Origin: Dehalococcoidia bacterium
GTDB taxonomy: Bacteria > Chloroflexota > Dehalococcoidia > UBA3495
Length of the DNA: 10,387 nucleotides
Direction: 5' to 3'
Assembly: GCA_028822675.1 (NCBI GenBank)
Contig: JAPKDE010000076.1
Location: 1-10,387, forward strand
The notes beneath the pieces were generated by a model. It saw only the letters and a list, made by a program, of their open reading frames with translations, was not told the DNA's origin and ran no database searches. Numbering within the stretch: the stretch's first letter is position 1; each line of letters opens with the position of its first letter. Shown one piece after another: positions 4,512 to 10,387 of the stretch. Position numbers and translations under genes: made by a program.

Positions 4512-7500
4512 ATGGAAGAATTGTTCGGCGTTCCCATGGACACCATCATGGTTGTCCTTTTGGCCATCTTTCTGCCGGTCCTAGCCGGGATAGCGGTCAT
4601 GGCGTGGCGTAACCGGGTCATGCTCAAGCTGGGTCTGCGCAACATCCCACGCCGCAAGTCCCAAACTGCCCTAATCATCTTCGGCATCATGATTAGCACT
4701 TTGATTATGGCTGCCGCCTTCGGCACCGGCGATTCCATCACCTACTCCATTCGCAAGAACGCCATCGACGCCCTAGGGACGATTGACCAAATTATCGTCT
4801 CCGCCCGTGCCGATGAGTCAGATACCATTGGCAGCTTCAATTACTTCTCCCTTGACCGTTACGAGCAGCTAAAAGTGGAGTTGGTCGATTTTGACCTTAT
4901 TGACGGTCTGGCCCCTGGCATTGGCGAATTTGCGCCCACGGTGAATAACAGGACATCGTTGAGCGAAGGCCAGATGCAGATCACCGGGGTGGACCCGAAC
5001 TCGCTGGACGGTTTTGGCCGGTTCCATCTGACCAACGGGCGGGAGATCAGGCTAGATACCCTGGGCCCCAATGACGCCCTGATCAACGAAGAAGCTGCCA
5101 GAGAACTGGACGCCATGCCCGGTGATGAGCTGGTGACATTTGTGGGCGGCTCCAGTGTGAAGTTCCAGGTGCAAGGCGTGGTGGACAGCGGCGGCCTGGC
5201 CGGAGATGGATCAACGCTGCTGGTGCGGCTGGACCGGGCCCAAGAAATGTTTGGCCGGGAAGGCCAGATTAACTCCATGGCTGTCTCCAACCTGGGTGGC
5301 GTATTTGAAGGGGCAGAGGTCAGCGACGAAGTGACCGACGCTCTGCGGGTATTGTTCACAGACCGAGAGATTGCTGGGCAGTTGCAGACGCTGCTAAACC
5401 GCAAAGATATTTTGGACCAGTTGGAGATCTTGAGACCCACGCTTTCAGTGGAAGTGGGCACTGATCTTGCTGCGATTATCAGCGGCCTGAGTGAGAGCGG
5501 CCTTTCCGACGATTTCATCGGCGCGTTGGCTGATGAAGACGTCCAAGAAGAAGTGCTAAACGCCGTAAACCAAGCTGAACTGTCTGCGGTTGAACTTGAG
5601 GCCAGCACGTTATTCGCCGGTCTGGCCGAGTTCCGGGTGCTGGATATCAAGAAACAGGTCTTGGATGCGGCCAATCAGGCCGGATCCGGCGTAACCAGCA
5701 TCTTCATTATCATGGGTCTGTTCTCCATCATGGTTGGGGTGCTGCTGATCTTCCTGATCTTTGTCATGTTGGCGGCGGCCAGGCGCTCCGAGATGGGCAT
5801 GGCCCGTGCTGTGGGAGCCAAGCAGCGGCACCTGGTACAAATGTTTATTTTCGAAGGAACCGCCTACTCGCTGATTTCAGGTGCAGTTGGCGTGGCCATG
5901 GGACTGGGTGCCAGTTCGATAATCGTCTTCATGGTCAACCGCATCTTCCAGTCTGGCGGCAGTGGAGCACCGGAAAACTTCACCATGTTCGCCCACTTTG
6001 AACCCCGCAGCGCAGTGGTCGCTTACTGTCTGGGCATGGTCATAACTCTGGGCACCGTTGGTATCTCCGCCTACCGAGTTAGCAGGCTGAATATAGTTGC
6101 GGCAGTCAGGGGGCTTCCGCCGCCGGTCCAGCAATCAAATACGCCCTACCGCGTCCGTTTGCTAGCGCCAATTTGGGCGGTGGTTAGACCCGTCGCGTTG
6201 CTAGCGAACGCTCTACGGGATCTGGCTGGCATGAATATCAGCCGGGGGCTTGGCCTTTTAGTAAATGCGGTCTGGGCTACCGCCACGATTCCAATCGGTG
6301 TCATTGCCGCCATTGCTCAGGCAATCTGGGTGCCAATGAGCCACGGCTGGATGACCGTGGTTGCCGGTGGGCTGCTCTCCTGGCTTGGCATCGAATCTGA
6401 CGAGGCCGCTCCGCTCCGTATCGGCAACACCCTGGTCATTGTTGGTATCGGACTGACTATCAGAACAATCTCCCACAGGACCGGAATCAGACGCGAGGTT
6501 GGTGACCGCATCGCCTACACGTTCATGGGCGTGGTCACCCTGGTGTCCTGGGTTATTCCGTTCCGCTCACTGGAAGATATTTTTGGCGAGATTGATGGCG
6601 GCATTGAGATGTTCTTCATCTCGGGCATTGCCATGGTGGCAGCAGCCGTCTGGACCGTGATGTACAACGCCGATCTGCTCTTGAAACTACTCACGTTTGT
6701 GACCAATCCGCTGGGCTGGCTCCGACCAGTGCTGGTCACTGCCGTGGCCTATCCGATGGCCGCCAAATTCCGCACTGGCCTCACCTTGGCCATGTTCGCC
6801 CTGGTAATCTTTACGCTGATAGTGATGTCCATCCTGACCGAGGCCTTTAGCGCGGCTGTTGGTGATGCGGAGCGGGTGGCCGGTGGCTGGGACATCCAGG
6901 CTTCGGTCAACTCCAACACCCCCATTGAAGACATACGTCTGTCCATCGATGAGAAGCCCGGCCTGAATAACCAGGACATCACGGCCATTGGTGGGTATAC
7001 CGCATTCCCGGTGGAAATTCGCCAGGTCGGCGCAGAGGAACAACGCTGGAGCTTCTACGGAATCCGCGCCGCCGATGACCAATATCTGAAGCAAACCGGT
7101 ACCACCTTGAAGCTGATAGCCGACGGCTACGACAGCCCGGAGGAAGTTTGGGCCGCGGTCCAGAGGGATTCAAACCTGGTGGTGACGGATTCGCTAATCG
7201 TCCCGTCCCGAGAGCAGTTCGGCAACGACGAGGTACCCTTTGAACTGGAGGGCGTCTTTTACGAAGACACCGAGATGAAGCCCATCGACATTGAGGTGAG
7301 AGATCCACGGACCGGCACCGTGATTCCCCTGACCATCATCGCCGTCACAGACCGCCTTTCGGACGCATTTGGTGAACTGGGTCGAGGGATTATCGCATCG
7401 CGTAAAGAGCTGGATAACGCCATCCCGTTCCAGATTCCCACCACCACCTACCGGTTCAAAGCCGCCGACGGTGTGGACGTTGAAACACTGTCCAAAGGTT

Positions 7501-7982
7501 TGGAGTCGGCCTTCCGAGAGAACGGTATGGAGAGCGATGTTTTGGCGGATTTGGTGGACGACATCGCCGCCGCCAACCGAGCCTTCAACTATCTGTTCAC
7601 CAGCTTCATGGGCCTGGGCTTGCTGGTTGGTATCGCCTCACTGGGAGTGGTCAGCCTGCGGGCCGTGGTGGAACGCCGACAGCAGATCGGAGTGCTGCGG
7701 GCCATTGGGTACCGGAGAGGGATGGTCCAACTTAGCTTCCTGACCGAGTCATCATTCGTGGTGATTATGGGCGTGGCTATTGGCGTGGGACTGGGAACAA
7801 TCATCTCCTACAACATCGTGAAAGACATCCAAGAAGAGGTTGAGACAGTCCGTTTCGCCATCCCTTGGATTCAGATAGGCATCATCGTGGCCATCGCCTA
7901 CGTGTTCTCGTTGGCCACAACCTACATGCCGGCGCGCCAGGCCTCCCGAATCTACCCAGCCGAGGCCCTGCGCTACGAGTAA
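4512..7982 (+). CDS. Large double-module FtsX/MacB-family ABC permease
   Basis: The 1156-residue inner-membrane protein is partner to the preceding ATPase. Module 1: a membrane segment at about 11-31, then the FtsX-type first helix 52-70. An extracytoplasmic domain follows to about 395, whose second part (269-395) looks mainly helical. Three helices (397-423, 452-480, 502-523) end in SRLNIVAAVRG. Module 2: first helix about 756-775, extracytoplasmic domain to about 1025, then helices 1032-1052, 1078-1100 and 1118-1140, ending in SRIYPAEALRYE. The modules are homologous: RSEMGMARAVGAKQRHLVQ in the first matches RQQIGVLRAIGYRRGMVQL in the second. Between them, residues 537-750 hold about five more hydrophobic segments (near 582-606, 614-628, 637-653, 668-684, 698-718). 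Two modules in one chain can replace a permease dimer. AAGGA lies only 4 bases before ATG 4512; ATG 4536 is an alternative. Export or lipoprotein release is possible; the substrate is unknown. Confidence 0.9.
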   Translation: MEELFGVPMDTIMVVLLAIFLPVLAGIAVMAWRNRVMLKLGLRNIPRRKSQTALIIFGIMISTLIMAAAFGTGDSITYSIRKNAIDALGTIDQIIVSARADESDTIGSFNYFSLDRYEQLKVELVDFDLIDGLAPGIGEFAPTVNNRTSLSEGQMQITGVDPNSLDGFGRFHLTNGREIRLDTLGPNDALINEEAARELDAMPGDELVTFVGGSSVKFQVQGVVDSGGLAGDGSTLLVRLDRAQEMFGREGQINSMAVSNLGGVFEGAEVSDEVTDALRVLFTDREIAGQLQTLLNRKDILDQLEILRPTLSVEVGTDLAAIISGLSESGLSDDFIGALADEDVQEEVLNAVNQAELSAVELEASTLFAGLAEFRVLDIKKQVLDAANQAGSGVTSIFIIMGLFSIMVGVLLIFLIFVMLAAARRSEMGMARAVGAKQRHLVQMFIFEGTAYSLISGAVGVAMGLGASSIIVFMVNRIFQSGGSGAPENFTMFAHFEPRSAVVAYCLGMVITLGTVGISAYRVSRLNIVAAVRGLPPPVQQSNTPYRVRLLAPIWAVVRPVALLANALRDLAGMNISRGLGLLVNAVWATATIPIGVIAAIAQAIWVPMSHGWMTVVAGGLLSWLGIESDEAAPLRIGNTLVIVGIGLTIRTISHRTGIRREVGDRIAYTFMGVVTLVSWVIPFRSLEDIFGEIDGGIEMFFISGIAMVAAAVWTVMYNADLLLKLLTFVTNPLGWLRPVLVTAVAYPMAAKFRTGLTLAMFALVIFTLIVMSILTEAFSAAVGDAERVAGGWDIQASVNSNTPIEDIRLSIDEKPGLNNQDITAIGGYTAFPVEIRQVGAEEQRWSFYGIRAADDQYLKQTGTTLKLIADGYDSPEEVWAAVQRDSNLVVTDSLIVPSREQFGNDEVPFELEGVFYEDTEMKPIDIEVRDPRTGTVIPLTIIAVTDRLSDAFGELGRGIIASRKELDNAIPFQIPTTTYRFKAADGVDVETLSKGLESAFRENGMESDVLADLVDDIAAANRAFNYLFTSFMGLGLLVGIASLGVVSLRAVVERRQQIGVLRAIGYRRGMVQLSFLTESSFVVIMGVAIGVGLGTIISYNIVKDIQEEVETVRFAIPWIQIGIIVAIAYVFSLATTYMPARQASRIYPAEALRYE

Positions 7983-7993
7983 ATCACAAATTT

Positions 7994-7999
7994 AAGGAG
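7994..7999 (+). promoter_or_regulatory. Strong ribosome binding site of the molybdenum enzyme gene
   Basis: AAGGAG stands 7 bases before ATG 8007 and fixes that start. It is the best-spaced ribosome binding site in the window, in contrast to the poor or absent ones of the ATPase and the small Trp-rich gene. Confidence 0.85.
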
Positions 8000-8006
8000 A
8001 CCCGCC

Positions 8007-10316
8007 ATGACGGCTAACGCAACGAATAACAGCAGCGGATTCAAAGTCATTGGCACCACCCCCATCCGGCACGATGCCACTGACAAGGTCACTGGCCAGG
8101 CCCGGTACGGCGCAGACATCAACATGCCCGGTCTCCTCCACGGCAAGATACTTAGAAGTCCCCACGCCCACGCCATCATCAAGTCCATCGACGCCACCAA
8201 AGCCCTGGCTCTGCCTGGTGTGAAATCGGTTGTGACCTCAGCAGACCTACCAGAACTCTCCGGCAGACCGGTGGACGTGGCCGAGGGCGCACCCCTCAAC
8301 CCCAGGTTCTTGAGCAACAACGTGCTGGCCAGCGGCAAGACCCTCTACAAAGGCCATGCCATTGCCGGTGTGGCGGCCACCAGCGTCCATATAGCCGAAG
8401 AAGCCCTGTCACTCATCGAAGTCGATTACGAGGTGCTAAAACCCGTTCTGGACGGCAAAGAGGCCATGGAACCCGGCTCGCCGATCCTCCATGACCGGTT
8501 GTTCCATTCCGAAGGGGTATTCTTCCGGGCCGGTGGACTGAAAGACGACAACGATCAGAGCGCCCCGACCAACGTTGCCAGCCACTTCGTATTTGAAGTT
8601 GGAAACCAAGAACAAGGATTTAACGATGCTGACGTGGTGGTGGAACGAGAGTTCCGAACCAGGCCAGTGCACCAGGGTTATATCGAACCCCACAGCGCCA
8701 CCGCCCGGTGGGACCGCGACGGACGGGTCACCGTCTGGGGCAGTTCCCAAGGCCATTTCGCCATCCGGGATTTCACCGCCCTGGTCCTGGGCCTACCCGT
8801 TTCCCAGGTCAAGGTTGTTCCCATGGAAGTGGGTGGTGGTTTTGGCGGCAAGTTGGTGGTTTACGTAGAACCCGTGGCGGCCTTGTTGTCTAAAAAGACC
8901 GGACATCCAGTGAAGATCACCATGACCCGCGCTGAGGTATTTGAAGGAACCGGCGCCACGGCCGGTGGGTACATCTGGGCCAAGATCGGGGCCACCAAAG
9001 ATGGCCGCATCACTGCTGCAGACGCCCACTTGGTCTACGAGTCCGGCGCCTTCCCTGGAGCCTTGGTTAACCTGGCATCCATGACTATTTTCGCACCCTA
9101 TGACATACCAAACGCTAGAGCAGAAGGGTATGACGTGGTGGTCAACAAACCCAAGGTTGCGCCCTACCGCGCCCCGCTGGGCCCGCCCGCCGGGTTTGCC
9201 GGTGAGACTCTGATCGACGAATTAGCCGTCAAGCTTGCGATGGACCCAATCGAGTTCCGGCTGCTGAACGCCGCCAAAGACGGCACCCGCCGGATTACGG
9301 GCATCCCTTATAAGAAAGTCGGCTATGTGGAGACACTGCAAGCTGCGAAAGACCACCCGCATTACAGTGCACCATTGGGTGGGCCAAACCGAGGCAGAGG
9401 CATAGCTACTGCGGTCTGCAACAACATCACCGGCCCGGCCAGCGCCGTGGTCAGCATGCAGGCGGACGGCAGCGTTGGCCTGGTAGAAGGTTCTTCTGAT
9501 TTGGCCGGTAGCCGTACTGCCGTCGCGATGCATGTTGCGGAGGTATTGGGCATCGCCGCCGAGGATGTGCACCCATCAGTTGGCGACACAGACTCGATCG
9601 GCTACACGGCCATCAGCGCCGGTAGCAGCGCGGTCTACAAGACTGGCTGGGCATCATTTGAAGCCGCACGCGACCTGCAACGTCAGTTGGCCGCCAGAGC
9701 CGCGCTGGTCTGGGATGTGCCAGTTGAAGAAGTGGACATTACTGATGATGTGTTTACCCACTGCTCCAACCCGGAGCTTCGTCTGACGTTGAAAGAAATC
9801 GCTGCGCGGCAGAACACCACCGGCGGGCCGTTGGTCGGCCGGGCTGGCGGCGTTTGGGGCGGGGAAAGCCCAGGGTTTGCCGTGCATATCGTGGACGTTG
9901 AAGTGGACCCGGAGACGGGCAAGACCAACATCATTCGCTACACGGCCCTGCAGGATCCCGGCACCGCCGTCCACCCCTTGTACGTTGAAGGGCAGATACA
10001 GGGTGGGGCCGTCCAAGGCATCGGCTGGGCGTTGAACGAAGAATACGTAACCGACGCTGAAGGCCGGATGCTGAACGCCAGTCTGCTGGACTACCGCATG
10101 CCCACTGCCTTGGATCTGCCCATGATCGACGCCGTAATCGTTGAGGTACCCAACCCTGACCATCCCACCGGAGTCAGGGGCGTCGGTGAAGTATCAATAA
10201 TCCCGCCGGTGCCAGCCATCGCTAATGCCATTAACCAGGCGATCGGTATCCGCATGGCCGAGACTCCCATGTCCCCAGGCGCAATACTGGAAGCCATCTG
10301 GGATAAAGAAGCGTAG
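8007..10316 (+). CDS. Xanthine dehydrogenase/CO dehydrogenase-family molybdopterin-binding catalytic subunit
   Basis: This 769-residue protein is the large catalytic subunit of a molybdenum hydroxylase, which adds water-derived oxygen to a substrate carbon. An N-terminal hammerhead domain (about 21-130) begins with RHDATDKVTGQARYGADI. Molybdopterin-binding domains follow. Gln248 in WGSSQGHF is at the Gln position near molybdenum, and GGGFGGK is at 276-282. The substrate loop reads APYRAPLGPPAGFAGETLIDELA (from 385), and the C-terminal GVRGVGE holds the expected catalytic base Glu728. The substrate loop is not the AYRCSFR loop of form I CO dehydrogenase CoxL, so this is not a typical aerobic CO dehydrogenase. 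No signal peptide is seen. It starts 24 bases after the permease stop, so co-transcription is possible. The usual [2Fe-2S] and FAD subunits are not in the window. Substrate cannot be assigned; the length is normal for a stand-alone large subunit. Confidence 0.93.
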   Translation: MTANATNNSSGFKVIGTTPIRHDATDKVTGQARYGADINMPGLLHGKILRSPHAHAIIKSIDATKALALPGVKSVVTSADLPELSGRPVDVAEGAPLNPRFLSNNVLASGKTLYKGHAIAGVAATSVHIAEEALSLIEVDYEVLKPVLDGKEAMEPGSPILHDRLFHSEGVFFRAGGLKDDNDQSAPTNVASHFVFEVGNQEQGFNDADVVVEREFRTRPVHQGYIEPHSATARWDRDGRVTVWGSSQGHFAIRDFTALVLGLPVSQVKVVPMEVGGGFGGKLVVYVEPVAALLSKKTGHPVKITMTRAEVFEGTGATAGGYIWAKIGATKDGRITAADAHLVYESGAFPGALVNLASMTIFAPYDIPNARAEGYDVVVNKPKVAPYRAPLGPPAGFAGETLIDELAVKLAMDPIEFRLLNAAKDGTRRITGIPYKKVGYVETLQAAKDHPHYSAPLGGPNRGRGIATAVCNNITGPASAVVSMQADGSVGLVEGSSDLAGSRTAVAMHVAEVLGIAAEDVHPSVGDTDSIGYTAISAGSSAVYKTGWASFEAARDLQRQLAARAALVWDVPVEEVDITDDVFTHCSNPELRLTLKEIAARQNTTGGPLVGRAGGVWGGESPGFAVHIVDVEVDPETGKTNIIRYTALQDPGTAVHPLYVEGQIQGGAVQGIGWALNEEYVTDAEGRMLNASLLDYRMPTALDLPMIDAVIVEVPNPDHPTGVRGVGEVSIIPPVPAIANAINQAIGIRMAETPMSPGAILEAIWDKEA

Positions 10317-10318
10317 CC

Positions 10319-10355
10319 GCTAGGTATTTTTATGCTCGTAGCGTCCTCACCTAGC
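10319..10355. repeat. Inverted repeat GCTAGGT / ACCTAGC after the molybdenum enzyme gene
   Basis: Perfect 7-bp arms at 10319-10325 and 10349-10355 flank a 23-base loop, starting three bases after the stop codon. There is no T tract after the right arm, so a standard intrinsic terminator is not supported. It may be a weak 3' hairpin or chance. No gene can be supported in the last 71 bases. Confidence 0.3.
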
Positions 10356-10387
10356 AGTGCTGCCTTTCCCCTGCCTGGTGGTGTCCA

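Noticed and set aside
4859..5674. A 271-residue minus-strand open frame
   Set aside because: It is Ser/Thr/Arg-rich low-complexity sequence opposite the permease gene, a typical antisense shadow of a well-supported coding region.
8007..10316. Assignment as aerobic CO dehydrogenase CoxL
   Set aside because: The form I CoxL active-site loop AYRCSFR is absent; the loop here reads APYRAPLGPP, so only the wider family can be claimed.
10332..10387. ATG at 10332 open to the window edge as the start of a downstream gene
   Set aside because: Only 18 codons are visible and they match no family I know; the upstream AGGT is a poor ribosome binding site, and the frame overlaps the inverted repeat. It cannot be supported without more sequence.
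1..10387. CRISPR array, insertion sequence, phage genes or defence system
   Set aside because: No regularly spaced repeats, transposase motifs, terminal inverted repeats or phage/defence proteins were found; the window reads as ordinary chromosomal metabolism and transport.

Overview
The window looks like a piece of a bacterial chromosome of moderate GC content. My best guess is a marine Chloroflexota (Dehalococcoidia/SAR202-like) genome. That guess rests on gene style only: a lipoprotein with a Ser/Thr/Pro-rich stalk, a 'GTxF.S.SHPG' type ThiE, a giant double-FtsX permease, and a CoxL/XdhA-type molybdenum enzyme. No rRNA or tRNA is present to prove it.

Layout. (1) Bases 1-1099, minus strand: the N-terminal 366 residues of a secreted lipoprotein, probably a beta-propeller, whose C-terminus lies outside the window. 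(2) Bases 1100-1508: a divergent regulatory region. It holds three short inverted repeats, a good sigma70-type promoter (TTGACA, 17 bp, TATTCT), a TPP riboswitch and a textbook intrinsic terminator with nine T's. (3) Bases 1509-3195: a thiamine operon thiG-thiE-thiS with almost no intergenic space. The sequence shows how it is controlled: TPP binding to the leader should favour the terminator just before thiG. (4) Bases 3196-3710: an imperfect hairpin that may end the thi operon, then a small Trp-rich protein of unknown function (3316-3570). (5) Bases 3711-7982: a MacB/LolD-type ABC ATPase and a 1156-residue FtsX-family permease made of two permease modules joined by an extra hydrophobic block. 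(6) Bases 8007-10316: a molybdopterin-binding catalytic subunit of the xanthine dehydrogenase/CO dehydrogenase family, 24 bp after the permease with a strong ribosome binding site. (7) Bases 10317-10387: a short tail with a weak inverted repeat and no supportable gene.

How the parts work together. ThiG, ThiE and ThiS belong to one pathway: ThiS carries sulfur, ThiG builds the thiazole ring, and ThiE couples thiazole to the pyrimidine (or, if TenI-like, aromatises the thiazole). ThiC, ThiD, ThiF and the glycine/tyrosine oxidase needed for the rest are not in the window. The ATPase and permease form one transport or lipoprotein-handling/mechanotransmission machine. The molybdenum enzyme may be co-transcribed with them but has no obvious functional link. 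Its FeS and FAD partner subunits are not visible here.

No wholly new system is evident. The best second looks are the ThiE with altered active-site motifs, the extra membrane block in the permease, the lone molybdenum subunit, the unidentified Trp-rich small protein, and the palindromes in the divergent regulatory region.
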